Source: Bog-473 sp963763575 (GTDB lineage: Bacteria; Actinomycetota; Acidimicrobiia; Acidimicrobiales; RAAP-2). From it: a stretch of 64,000 bases of DNA. The position numbers were made by a program, and so were the translations under genes. Shown in pieces: positions 17,035 through 25,510 of the stretch; positions within the stretch are counted from its first letter, which is position 1; the number at the start of each line of letters is the position of its first letter. The DNA is taken from assembly GCA_963763575.1 (NCBI GenBank), contig CAVXPD010000025.1, forward strand, positions 10,628 through 74,627. Direction: 5' to 3'. A model generated the notes under the pieces. That model did not search any database and was not told where the DNA came from. It saw only the letters and a list, made by a program, of their open reading frames with translations.

Positions 17035-18069
17035 TCAGGGGTTCTCGTCGGAGCGCACGGCGGCCGCGACGTAGTCGACCAGACCCCGGGCGGCGCACTC
17101 GTGGCCAACCAGCACGGCATTCATCATGGCCGTTGCAGAGGAGGATCCGTGGCTGATGACACAGACCCCGGCGGTACCAAGCAGCATCGCGCCCCCGGTG
17201 TTCTCCGGCTCGAACTGGGCCGCCAGGGGGAGCAGGTGCGGGAGCAGGACGCCCGCCGCCTCCCGGGTGGCGTCGTCGGTGTCGAAGACGCCCAGCATGG
17301 TGTCGAAGAGGAAGCGCAACGAGCCTTCCAGCGCCTTGAGGGTCACGTTGCCGGTGAAGCCGTCGGTGACGATCACGTCCGCCTGAGAGGGCATCAGGTC
17401 CCGGCCCTCGAGGTTGCCGACGAACTCGAAGGCTCCGGCGGTCGCAGCGTCGGCCAGGAGCCCATGAGCCTCCTTGACGAGGGGCGTGCCCTTGGTCGGC
17501 TCCTCGCCGATGGAGAGCAGGCCGATGCTGGGCGATTCGGTGCCGAAGCGGGCCGACACGTAGGCGGCGCCCATCTGGGCGAACTGCAGGAGCATCGCGG
17601 CCGTGCACTCAGCGTTGGCGCCGGCGTCGACAAGCACCGCCGGGGTGCGGCCCAGGCGGGGCAGCGGCGTGGCGATGCAGGGCCGGATGACCCCGGGCAG
17701 CCGGCCCATGCGCAGAAGCGCCGAGGCCATGGTCGCCCCCGTGTTGCCGGCCGAGACCATGGCCGAGGCCTTGCCGTCGCGCACGAGCTCGGCGGCGCGC
17801 ACGAGCGAGGAGTCCTTCTTGCGGCGAACCCCGCCGGCCGGGTCCTCGTCCATGGCGATGACCTCGGTGCAGGGCACCAGGTCGAGACCCAGGGTGTTGC
17901 CCACCTGCTCGGGTGGCCCGACCAACACGACGCCGACGCCGTGCTCGGTGGCGGCGCGGCGGGCGCCCTCGACGATCTCGCCCGGTGCCTTGTCGCCGCC
18001 CATGGCATCCACGGCGACGGGGAGCGCGGCCAGCGCCTCGGGCGAAAGGCGCTCGCCCCGGCGGCTCAA
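17035..18069 (-). CDS. plsX: Phosphate acyltransferase PlsX
   Basis: Makes acyl-phosphate from acyl-ACP for phospholipid synthesis. 'VAVDAMGGDKAPGEIVEGA' near the start and 'VSAGNTGATMASALLRMGRL', 'LVDAGANAECTA' and 'VTDGFTGNVTLKALEG' are diagnostic. The start is uncertain: TTG at 18069, just after the rpmF stop, has GAGG about 9 nt upstream and gives 344 aa; a GTG in 'AVDAMGG' is too short. The open frame reaches 18369 only because it runs antiphase through rpmF. The rpmF-plsX order is conserved widely. Confidence 0.93.
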   Translation of the reverse strand: MSRRGERLSPEALAALPVAVDAMGGDKAPGEIVEGARRAATEHGVGVVLVGPPEQVGNTLGLDLVPCTEVIAMDEDPAGGVRRKKDSSLVRAAELVRDGKASAMVSAGNTGATMASALLRMGRLPGVIRPCIATPLPRLGRTPAVLVDAGANAECTAAMLLQFAQMGAAYVSARFGTESPSIGLLSIGEEPTKGTPLVKEAHGLLADAATAGAFEFVGNLEGRDLMPSQADVIVTDGFTGNVTLKALEGSLRFLFDTMLGVFDTDDATREAAGVLLPHLLPLAAQFEPENTGGAMLLGTAGVCVISHGSSSATAMMNAVLVGHECAARGLVDYVAAAVRSDENP

Positions 18070-18070
18070 G

Positions 18071-18250
18071 TCAGTCGACCTCGACGGCCTGACGACCCTT
18101 GTACCAGCCGCAGCTGGGGCACACGACGTGGGGGGTCTTGGAGGCCTGGCAGTGCGGGCACACGCTGCGCGCCGGCCGGCCCAGTCGCCACGCCGCAGCC
18201 TGGTGGCTGCGGCCCTTGGCCTTCGACCTCTTCTTCTTCGGGACAGCCAT
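18071..18250 (-). CDS. rpmF: 50S ribosomal protein L32
   Basis: A 59-aa ribosomal protein found by reading the minus strand from ATG 18250. It begins MAVPKKKRSKAKGRSHQAAA, followed by a four-Cys zinc ribbon 'CPHCQASKTPHVVCPSCG' and 'WYKGRQAVEVD'. This Cys-containing (C+) form binds zinc. GGAG lies about 10 nt upstream. Its stop nearly abuts the plsX start, as in the conserved DUF177-rpmF-plsX cluster. Confidence 0.95.
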   Translation of the reverse strand: MAVPKKKRSKAKGRSHQAAAWRLGRPARSVCPHCQASKTPHVVCPSCGWYKGRQAVEVD

Positions 18251-18322
18251 CGAGGGTCTCCAACGATCGGTGCAGAGCCGCCCGACGCGGCGCCACGGAA
18301 CGGCGCCGTCCTCAGGAACCGG

Positions 18323-18865
18323 CTACCGCAGAACGTCGAGATTAGCCCACCGGGGATCCCGGGGGGCAACGCAGCCGCAGTCGCCCTCGTTGCGATCGGC
18401 CCCGCACTGGGGGCACAGGCCCCGGCAATCGTCCCGGCACAACGGCGCCATCGGCAGCTCGAGGACGATGGCGTCGCGGGCCATGGCGCCGAGGTCGATG
18501 GTGTCGTCGGGGGTGATCGGGTACAGCTCCTCGTCGGAGGGACCGGAGAGTGGCGCGTCGGCGAAGCGCTCGTGCACCTTGATCACCAGGTCGCCCCCGA
18601 CGGGCGCGGCGCACCGGCGGCACAGCCCGACCCAAGGGGCGCGCACGGTGCCCTCAGCCTCGAGCCCACCCTCGAAGGAGGTCAGCGTCACATCGACCTC
18701 GGCCTCGGCGCCGGCGGGCACCACGCTGCGGCCCGGGTCGATACCTTCCTCCTGCATGGGGCCGGCCAGGGCGACCTCGCCGCGACGCACCTCGTGAGCC
18801 TGCCGGCCGCTGCTTCGGCGCAGCCGCGCCACGCCGACGACGAACGGGTCGGTGGTGGTCCTCAT
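18323..18865 (-). CDS. DUF177 (YceD-like) protein
   Basis: A 180-aa protein, start ATG 18865 with GAGGAGG 8 nt upstream on the minus strand. It shows the DUF177 core 'APWVGLCRRCAAPVGGDLVI' and the end 'CRGLCPQCGADRNEGDCGC', with Cys pairs suited to zinc. The gene is nearly always linked to rpmF, and the plant/bacterial family has been connected to 23S rRNA or L32 accumulation. Its position directly upstream of rpmF agrees. Confidence 0.92.
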   Translation of the reverse strand: MRTTTDPFVVGVARLRRSSGRQAHEVRRGEVALAGPMQEEGIDPGRSVVPAGAEAEVDVTLTSFEGGLEAEGTVRAPWVGLCRRCAAPVGGDLVIKVHERFADAPLSGPSDEELYPITPDDTIDLGAMARDAIVLELPMAPLCRDDCRGLCPQCGADRNEGDCGCVAPRDPRWANLDVLR

Positions 18866-18917
18866 GGACAGCCTCCTCTCCGGGCTGGCGGCACGGCTCG
18901 CACGACGGCCGCTGCCA

Positions 18918-19487
18918 TCAGGCCTGGTCCTGGTCGAAGAAGCCGTCCTCCTCGCTCGCGGGGCCGCCAGCGTCCGGCTTCGGCGCCACCGGTGGCGCGG
19001 CCAGCCTGGTGCGGCCCGCCTGGACGGTGCGGGTGAGCCGATCGAGCACGATCTCCATGCCCGCCAGCTTGGTGTCGACGAAGTCCTCGGCCTGGTGCCG
19101 GAGCGCGCGGGCCTCCTCGTTGGCGTCATCGAGGATGCGCTGGGCGACCGCGTTGGCCTGCCGAACGATCTCTGTGCGCTGCACCATGTGCTCGGCCTGA
19201 GCCCGCACTTCGTCCATGAGCGCCTCGGCCTCGCGCGAGCGCTCGGCCATGAACTCCTCGCGCTCGCGCAGGAGCCAGCGCGCCTGGCGCAACTCGTCGG
19301 GCAGGCATTCGAGGGCCGACTGCACGAGGGACGTCACCTCGTCGCGCGAGACCATCGCCGAGGACGAAAGCGGCATCGACTTGGCGGTGGCGATGAGCTC
19401 GAGCAGCTGGTGAAGGATCGACTCGATCCCTACGTCTTCGACGGGGGGCTGCTCCTCGTCGACATCGTCGAGGAAGCCATCGCTCAC
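18918..19487 (-). CDS. Coiled-coil protein, Rv2927c/DivIVA-like
   Basis: A 189-aa mostly helical protein. An acidic N-terminus 'DDVDEEQPPVEDVG' is followed by a long Glu/Ala/Arg-rich coiled coil (about 60-150). The tail is Pro/Ala/Asp-rich. It resembles the conserved actinobacterial proteins next to DUF177 and coaD (M. tuberculosis Rv2927c), sometimes annotated as F-ATPase subunit-b-like or DivIVA-like. The GTG start overlaps the coaD stop by 4 bp (GTGA). A function in cell-pole or division scaffolding is only inference. Confidence 0.75.
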   Translation of the reverse strand: MSDGFLDDVDEEQPPVEDVGIESILHQLLELIATAKSMPLSSSAMVSRDEVTSLVQSALECLPDELRQARWLLREREEFMAERSREAEALMDEVRAQAEHMVQRTEIVRQANAVAQRILDDANEEARALRHQAEDFVDTKLAGMEIVLDRLTRTVQAGRTRLAAPPVAPKPDAGGPASEEDGFFDQDQA

Positions 19488-19978
19488 TGCTTCCCCCTTC
19501 CCTCCTCGTACTTGGCCGCCAACGCCTTGGCCACCGGCTCGGGCACGAAGGCCGACACGTCACCGCCGAAACGCCAGACCTCCCGCACGAGCTTCGAGGC
19601 GACGAAGGACCATTCGGGGCTCGTCGGGATGAAGATCGTCTCGATGCCCGAGAGGTGGTTGTTCATCTGGGCCATCTGCATCTCGGCCTCGAAGTCCGAG
19701 ACGGCCCGGAGGCCTCGGATGATGGCGTCCGCGCCCACCTCGCGCGCGACCCAGACGGTGAGGGTGGACATCGAGACGATCGAAACGCCGGGGAGGTGCG
19801 CCGTGACCTCCTCGAGTAACTCCTGGCGCTCCTCGAGCTCGAACAGCGTCGCGCCCTTTTGGGGGTTGCGCACCGCGGCGACCACGACCTTGTCGAAGAG
19901 GCGGCTGGCACGCTCGACGATCTCCAGGTGCCCGTTGTGAAACGGGTCGAAGGAGCCGGGGAAGAGACCGACCTTCAC
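19484..19978 (-). CDS. coaD: Phosphopantetheine adenylyltransferase
   Basis: Fourth step of coenzyme A synthesis: joins ATP and 4'-phosphopantetheine. Length 164 aa, normal. The nucleotidyltransferase motif 'GSFDPFHNGHLEIVERA' carries T/HxGH-type residues, 'IIRGLRAVSDFEAEMQMAQM' contacts the substrate and 'TSPEWSFVASKLVRE' is the ISSSxxR equivalent. The start is GTG at 19978, overlapping the rsmD stop by 4 bp (GTGA). Confidence 0.97.
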   Translation of the reverse strand: MKVGLFPGSFDPFHNGHLEIVERASRLFDKVVVAAVRNPQKGATLFELEERQELLEEVTAHLPGVSIVSMSTLTVWVAREVGADAIIRGLRAVSDFEAEMQMAQMNNHLSGIETIFIPTSPEWSFVASKLVREVWRFGGDVSAFVPEPVAKALAAKYEEGRGKQ

Positions 19979-20517
19979 TCGCCGCCACCATTGGGTTGAA
20001 CCACGGTGACGAGCGTACCGCCGTACCGTCGCTCTCTAGTGACCACCCAGCCGTCGGGAAGCGCCACGGGGGATGACGATTCCATGACGACCAGATCGGC
20101 CCGGAGCGCGCCGAGGAGGGCGGGCCACTCCTCGAAGTCGTAGGGCGGGTCGCAGAGCGCAAGGTCGAAGATGTGGGCCCCCGGCGTCGGGGCCTCGAGC
20201 CAGTCGGGGAGCTCCCCCCGCACGAGCGTGGTCTTGGCGTCGTCGAGGCCCACCGCGCGCAGGTTCTGTCTGACGGCGTCCAGGGCATCGGGGTCCCGGT
20301 CGACGAAGGTGGCGGTCGCGGCGCCCCGCGAGAGCGCCTCGACGCCCAGCGCCCCGCTGCCGCAGAAAAGGTCCACCACATCGAGCTCACCGACCCCACC
20401 GAGCGAGCCCAGGATGTCGAAGATCGACTCGCGGACGCGGTCCGAGGTGGGCCGGATGGTCCTGGGGAGCTTGGCCTTCAGGCGGCGCCCGCGGCTCCGG
20501 CCTCCGATGACCCGCAT
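19975..20517 (-). CDS. rsmD: 16S rRNA (guanine-N2)-methyltransferase RsmD
   Basis: Methylates G966 of 16S rRNA. With ATG at 20517 the product is 180 aa, 'MRVIGGRSRGRRLK', as in the family. The SAM motif 'VVDLFCGSGALGVEALSRGA' and the catalytic 'LALCDPPYDF' are present. The open frame extends to 20775, but that part is the intergenic repeat and not conserved protein. It precedes coaD with 4-bp overlap. Confidence 0.95.
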   Translation of the reverse strand: MRVIGGRSRGRRLKAKLPRTIRPTSDRVRESIFDILGSLGGVGELDVVDLFCGSGALGVEALSRGAATATFVDRDPDALDAVRQNLRAVGLDDAKTTLVRGELPDWLEAPTPGAHIFDLALCDPPYDFEEWPALLGALRADLVVMESSSPVALPDGWVVTRERRYGGTLVTVVQPNGGGE

Positions 20518-20604
20518 CGTTCCCAGGTTACGGGAGTCCCCTGAGGTCGTAGCCGCCGGCGCGCCGCTCAACGTTCCTGAGGTCTCCGACGCCGGCCGGT
20601 ACAC

Positions 20605-20885
20605 GAACGGTCGGGATTCCCGGCGCCGTGGTGCTGAGGCGACGGGGATTCGAGACTCGGGGCCTCCTGCACCCGCACCGGCGGAGTTTCTCCGGGTTGC
20701 ATGCGCCAGGTCGGCCGAGTTTCCCTCGGGTCTATATGGGCGCCCGAAGACGTTCGGAGTCGCGTATAGAGCCAAAAGAAATTGCGGCCCCTTGGACCCA
20801 ATACAACCGAAAGCGACTCACCCCTCCGCGGCCCTATAGAGCCACGAGAAAGGTGGGCGGTGGAGTTCGTCGCCTATACAGCCAC
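20605..20885 (-). repeat. Structured intergenic repeat, copy B
   Basis: Begins with GAACGGTCGGGA at 20605 and carries TATA-like cores near 20699, 20733, 20764, 20801, 20835 and 20874, spacing 31-39 bp, in the same order as copy A. On the minus strand three units form perfect 5-bp hairpins: CGGAG-AAA-CTCCG, CCGAG-GGAAA-CTCGG and CCGAA-CGTC-TTCGG. It fills part of the spacer between recG and rsmD. Confidence 0.72.
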
Positions 20886-21268
20886 GCCGGAACGGGGTGC
20901 TCTAACCGGACACCCGGGGTTTGTCGCGTAGAGGCCGGCGCGGCAGGCCCGAACCCCGGGACGGTCCGCCACCGTCGCCCCACCGTCCTCTTGCGGTCGA
21001 CCGGTTGCTGCTCGCAGTCGTCGCAGAGGCTGGAGCAACGCAACCAGGCCCCGGCCGAGGCCGGGCCCTCTCCCATGATGAATGGCGGTCGGTTTACCCC
21101 GGCAGCGTCAAGGGTTCACGTCGTCGGCCTACGGCCGCCCTTGACCCTGCCTTCCGTGTTGCACCCGGTTGCAGAGACCCTCGAGGTTGCTCTCGAAATC
21201 TCTCGTCACTTCTGGAGCGTCCCCGGGACTTTTGGGGCGTCCCTGGGCGGCCCGTGCTCCGTGGGCGA
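20886..21268. other. Spacer between repeat copy B and recG, no clear gene
   Basis: About 380 bp with no convincing coding frame. Short minus-strand stretches around 21110-21200 ('NLEGLCNR' and, in another frame, 'CNTEGRVKGGRRPTT') recall the end of an HNH nuclease, but they lie in different frames and no active-site motif is visible, so no gene is called. Confidence 0.5.
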
Positions 21269-23431
21269 TCAGCTCTTGAAGAGGTACTCGCCTTCGTCCT
21301 CGCTCAACAGGAGCTTGACCTCGTCCGCCAAGTCCGGATGCTCCTGGAGCAACGGATCCGACTCGACGATGGCCTGGGCCACCTTCTTCGCCTCGCCGAG
21401 CAGCGCGATGTCCCCGTCGTCGGACAGTGACGCCAGGCGCAGGTCGCTCTGACCCTTCTGGCGCGCACCCAGCAGTGTTCCTTCGCCCCGTAGGTGGAGG
21501 TCGGCCTCCGCCAGCTCGAAGCCGTCGGTCGATCCCGCCACCGCGGCCAGCCTCTCGTTGCCCTCTTCGCCGCCGAGCAAGTAGCACCAGCTGGCGGCCG
21601 CGCCGCGCCCGACGCGCCCGCGCAGCTGGTGCAGCTGCGCGATCCCGAAGCGGTCGGCGCTCTCGATCACCATGACCGTCGCCTCGGGAACGTCCACGCC
21701 GACCTCGATGACGGTCGTCGCCACGAGCACCTCCAGGTCCCCGGTGCGGAACCGATCCATCACCTCCTCGCGCGCGGACGCCGCCATTTGCCCGTGCATG
21801 AGGCCCACGCGCAGCCCCGCCAGCTCCCCCGCCGCCAACCGCTCGTACTCCTCCGTGGCCGACTTCGCCTCGACCCGCGGCGACTCGCTGACGAGCGGAC
21901 AGACGACGAAGGCCCGGTGCCCCGCCGCCGCCTGCGATCGCACGCGGTCCCAGGCCTCGTCGCCGCCCCGGTGGTCGTCGCCTGCGCCGGGCAGCCACAC
22001 GGTCGTGACGGGGACCCGCCCCGGTGGCAGCTCGTCGAGGGTCGTGAGGTCGAGGTCGCCGAAGATCACCATTGCGGCCGTGCGCGGGATGGGCGTCGCC
22101 GTCATCACCAACAGGTCCGGGTCACCGTCGGTGCCCTTGCCGCGCAGCGTGGCCCGCTGCTCGACCCCGAAGCGGTGCTGCTCATCGATGACGACACAGC
22201 CCAATGAGTGGAACGACACCTCTTCGGTCAAGAGCGCGTGCGTGCCCACCACGATCCCGATGTCGCCCGACGCCAGACCTTCCAGCACCGCCGTGCGGGC
22301 CTTGCCCTTGACCTTGCTCGTCAACAGCTCCACCCGCACGGCGCCACCGAAGATGCCGCCCGGGCCCTCGAGATCGCCCAACAGCGCGCGCACCGCGCCG
22401 AAGTGCTGCTCGGCCAGCACCTCGGTGGGCACCATCAGCGCGCCCTGGTGCCCGCTCTGCACCGCGGCGAGCAGCGCGGCGAGCGCGACGACGGTCTTGC
22501 CCGATCCGACGTCACCCTGGAGCAGACGGTGCATCGGAAAGGGTCCGGCCATGTCGGCCACGATGACGGCGAGCGCCCGGCGCTGTGCCGTCGTCAGCTC
22601 GTAGGGCAAGCCGGCGAGGAAGCGCGCCACGAGCGTGTCGGACACCCCGCCGGTGACCTCACGCGGAGAGACCTCGTGGCGCAGCGCCCGCGCGTTCACC
22701 TCGAAGGCCCGCCGCCGGAGCACCAGTGCGAGCTGCAGCCGGAGCAGCTCGTCGAAGACGAGGCGGCGACGGGCCGGTTCCACCACGTCCATCGACTCGG
22801 GCAAATGGATGGCCCCGAAGGCCTCGGAGCGGCCCCACAGGTCGAGGGACGACCGCCACTCGGCGGGCAGCGGGTCGGCGAACTCCCCGGCCCGCTGCAG
22901 CGCCTCCTCGACGAACGATCCGATCTCCCAGCTGGTCAGCCCGACTTTGGCCGAGGCGGGGTAGACGGGCAGGACCCGCAGCGTCCGGCGGCCGGGCGTC
23001 ACACCCGCCACCACGTCGACCACCGGGTTGGCCATCTGTCGGGTGCCGCGGTACTCGGTGACCTTCCCGAAGAAGATGGCCTCGGTGCCCGCCTCGAGCT
23101 GCTTGGCGCGCCACGGCTGGTTGAAGAAGACGATCTTGAGGCGCCCCGTGTCGTCACGGACGGCGACGTCGACCACGGCGCGCCCGGTGCGGGCGCGGCG
23201 CGCGTGGGCCGACTGGACGGTCGCGAGCACCGCGGCCTCGTCCCCGACGACCAGGTCCGAAACATCGGCCTGGCGGGTGCGGTCGATGTAGCGCCGCGGG
23301 TAGGTGGTGACCAGGTCGAGCACCGACTCGATCCCGAGCTCCGCCAGCATCTTCGTCCGGCGTTCGGACACCCCGTGCAGGCGCGACACCTCGATCGCGC
23401 GCAGGGCCGGAAGGGTGCGGCCGCTACTCAA
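21269..23431 (-). CDS. recG: ATP-dependent DNA helicase RecG
   Basis: Remodels stalled replication forks and Holliday junctions; 720 aa. An OB-fold wedge domain at about 60-160 is followed by helicase domains: Walker A 'LLQGDVGSGKTVVALAALLA', 'VVIDEQHRFGVEQRATLRGK' (DEQH box), 'VMTATPIPRTAAM' and 'GRVGRGAAASWCYLL'. The frame begins with TTG 23431, overlapping the upstream DAK2-gene stop by 8 bp; GTG at residue 14 is another possible start. The order DAK2 gene-recG-rsmD-coaD is a classic actinobacterial and firmicute arrangement. Confidence 0.96.
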   Translation of the reverse strand: MSSGRTLPALRAIEVSRLHGVSERRTKMLAELGIESVLDLVTTYPRRYIDRTRQADVSDLVVGDEAAVLATVQSAHARRARTGRAVVDVAVRDDTGRLKIVFFNQPWRAKQLEAGTEAIFFGKVTEYRGTRQMANPVVDVVAGVTPGRRTLRVLPVYPASAKVGLTSWEIGSFVEEALQRAGEFADPLPAEWRSSLDLWGRSEAFGAIHLPESMDVVEPARRRLVFDELLRLQLALVLRRRAFEVNARALRHEVSPREVTGGVSDTLVARFLAGLPYELTTAQRRALAVIVADMAGPFPMHRLLQGDVGSGKTVVALAALLAAVQSGHQGALMVPTEVLAEQHFGAVRALLGDLEGPGGIFGGAVRVELLTSKVKGKARTAVLEGLASGDIGIVVGTHALLTEEVSFHSLGCVVIDEQHRFGVEQRATLRGKGTDGDPDLLVMTATPIPRTAAMVIFGDLDLTTLDELPPGRVPVTTVWLPGAGDDHRGGDEAWDRVRSQAAAGHRAFVVCPLVSESPRVEAKSATEEYERLAAGELAGLRVGLMHGQMAASAREEVMDRFRTGDLEVLVATTVIEVGVDVPEATVMVIESADRFGIAQLHQLRGRVGRGAAASWCYLLGGEEGNERLAAVAGSTDGFELAEADLHLRGEGTLLGARQKGQSDLRLASLSDDGDIALLGEAKKVAQAIVESDPLLQEHPDLADEVKLLLSEDEGEYLFKS

Positions 23432-25112
23432 TCCCCAACAGGTACGGGTACAGCGGCTGTCCGCCCTGATGCACCTCCAACGCGACGTCGGGGTACTCCT
23501 CGGACAGCCACTCCTCGATCCGCCTCGTGTCCCCCACCCGCGCCCCCTCCCCCTCGATCATGGTCACGAGCTCGTGTGACTCGTCGAGCAGTCGGCCCAG
23601 CAACAGCCGGGTACACAGGACGACGTTGTCGGCGATGGAGACGACGCCCTCGCGGGAGAGGCCGATCCAGTCACCCTCGTGCACGTCGCCGGCGTCGGTC
23701 GTGGCGTCGCGCACGGCCCGGGTGACCTCGGCGGGGACGACGCGGGCCGCGGAGTCGGACATGGCAGCGACGTTGGTGGCGATGGTCGCGCCCGGGTCGT
23801 AGGCGAGCAGCGCCGCGAACCCCTCGACGATCGACCCGGTCGCCACCACCCGGACCGTCTTGTCGCTCAGCGCGTCGACCTGTTGGGCGACGGGCGCGAT
23901 GTTCTTGTTGTTGGGCAGGATCACGACTTCGTCGGAGGCCACCGCCTCGACCGCCTTGACCAGATCGGTGGTGGCCGGATTCATCGTCTGGCCGCCGACG
24001 ACCAGGTGGTGCACGCCGAGCGAACGGAAGATGCGGCCGATTCCCTCCCCCGACACCACGGCGACGACGCCGGTGGTCGCCGGAGGGCCGGCGCCCTCGA
24101 CGCTCGGACCCGCGCCCGGGGCGCCCACGCTCTCGCGCACCCAACGCTCCTCTTCGACCTGGTCGTCGAGGTCGGTGACCCGGATGCGCGACGGCCGCCC
24201 GATCTCGAGCGCGGACTCGATCGCGGCCCCGACGTCGTTCGTGTGGATGTGGCAGTTCCACAGGCCGTCGCCCCCGACGACCACGATGGAGTCGCCGATG
24301 CCCGCCCACACGTCCTTGAACGCCTCGATGGAGTCGTCCGCCGCGGCCAGGAAGTACATGACCTCGTAGCGCAGGTCGCCCACCTCGTGGCCCTCGGCGT
24401 CCAGGCCGTCCTCGCGGTCCGGGTCGGCGACGGTGAGGTGGCCGTTCAGGGCGGTGAGGTCGGGCGCCGCCACTCCGGAGGGTTCCGGAAGCGGGCGGCC
24501 GTCCAAGACCAGGAGGAAGGCGTCGAGGAGGAGAAGGAACCCGGCCCCCCCGGCGTCGACGACGCCGGCCTGGGCGAGGACCGGCAGCTGTTCGGGTGTC
24601 CGGGCCAGGGCGTCGGCCGCCTCGCCGCGGGCGCTCTCGACGACGCCGACGAGGCCCGAGCCGTGCGTCGCCCCGTCGGCCGCAGCGGCGGCCACGGTGA
24701 GAATGGTGCCCTCCACGGGCCGGACAACCGCCTTGCGGGCCAGCTCCGAGGCGTGGGTCATGGCGTCGACCAGCAGCTCGGGGCCCACACGGCCGTCGGG
24801 CGCCGCGCCCATGCGCTCGCTCATGCCGCGCAGCAGCTGGGACAAGATGACGCCCGAGTTGCCCCGTGCCCCCATGAGCGACCCGTGCCCGATGGCCAGG
24901 CAGACCTCGGGGAGGCCCGAGCCGGCGGTCACGGCATCGAGCTCGGCCACCACGGCCTCCAGGGTGAGCGCCATGTTGGTGCCCGTGTCGCCGTCGGGGA
25001 CCGGGTAGACGTTCAACCGGTTGATGTCCGCCTGGTGGAGCCGCAGCGCGTCCCGGTAGCCCCCCATGACGGCACGCAGGTCGTCGGCGCGCAGGGTCGC
25101 CGGGGAGGTCAT
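23424..25112 (-). CDS. DAK2-domain fatty acid kinase FakA-like protein
   Basis: A 562-aa protein with the DAK2 (DhaL) ATP-binding domain at the N-terminus: 'INRLNVYPVPDGDTGTNM' carries the Asp residues that bind Mg-ATP, and 'GHGSLMGARGNSGVILSQLL' closes the site. The middle and C-terminal domains match the YloV/FakA group ('VVVGGDGLWNCHIHTNDVG', 'EVVILPNNKNI'). FakA phosphorylates fatty acids held by a FakB (DegV) protein; no fakB gene is present in the window. Divergent from rpmB and upstream of recG, its standard place. Confidence 0.9.
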   Translation of the reverse strand: MTSPATLRADDLRAVMGGYRDALRLHQADINRLNVYPVPDGDTGTNMALTLEAVVAELDAVTAGSGLPEVCLAIGHGSLMGARGNSGVILSQLLRGMSERMGAAPDGRVGPELLVDAMTHASELARKAVVRPVEGTILTVAAAAADGATHGSGLVGVVESARGEAADALARTPEQLPVLAQAGVVDAGGAGFLLLLDAFLLVLDGRPLPEPSGVAAPDLTALNGHLTVADPDREDGLDAEGHEVGDLRYEVMYFLAAADDSIEAFKDVWAGIGDSIVVVGGDGLWNCHIHTNDVGAAIESALEIGRPSRIRVTDLDDQVEEERWVRESVGAPGAGPSVEGAGPPATTGVVAVVSGEGIGRIFRSLGVHHLVVGGQTMNPATTDLVKAVEAVASDEVVILPNNKNIAPVAQQVDALSDKTVRVVATGSIVEGFAALLAYDPGATIATNVAAMSDSAARVVPAEVTRAVRDATTDAGDVHEGDWIGLSREGVVSIADNVVLCTRLLLGRLLDESHELVTMIEGEGARVGDTRRIEEWLSEEYPDVALEVHQGGQPLYPYLLGIE

Positions 25113-25194
25113 GGCAGGTGATGCTAACCTTTAGGCCGTTCGTGAAGGCCTGCCTGGTCCGTCGACCGCGGCCTCCCTCAGGAAGGTTCCACCC

Positions 25195-25419
25195 ATGGCA
25201 TCAGTGTGCGAGATCTGCGGCAAGAAGCCGTCGTTCGGCATGAACGTCAGCCACTCCCACCGACGCACGAAGCGGCGGTGGAACCCCAACGTGCAACGGG
25301 TACGGGCGATCGTGGACGGGGCGCCGAAGCGTATCTCGGTGTGCACCTCGTGCATCCGAGCGGGGAAGGTGACGAAGAGGCCCCGCCGGACGTTCGAGTC
25401 GACTTCGACGGCCAGCTGA
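25195..25419 (+). CDS. rpmB: 50S ribosomal protein L28
   Basis: A 74-aa ribosomal protein, 'ASVCEICGKKPSFGMNVSHS' then 'RRTKRRWNPNVQRVRA' and 'RISVCTSCIRAGKVTKRPR'. Two CxxC pairs (C+ zinc form) are present. AGGAAGG lies about 10 nt upstream of the ATG. It is transcribed divergently from the DAK2-domain gene; the 80-bp spacer should contain both promoters. Confidence 0.95.
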   Translation: MASVCEICGKKPSFGMNVSHSHRRTKRRWNPNVQRVRAIVDGAPKRISVCTSCIRAGKVTKRPRRTFESTSTAS

Positions 25420-25510
25420 CCAACCAGCCGACTCGCTGACTCTCCGAGCGGCTGCGGGCGGCGCCGCCGCGACGCCGGGGCCGGGGGTTCCGACGCTCAC
25501 CGTGGTCGGA

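Noticed and set aside
20520..20775. N-terminal extension of RsmD to 20775
   Set aside because: The extra residues come from the intergenic repeat; the start at 20517 gives the standard MRVIGG beginning.
21110..21260. Remnant of an HNH nuclease between recG and repeat copy B
   Set aside because: Only two short pieces in different frames resemble an HNH end; the catalytic His-Asn-His core is not found.
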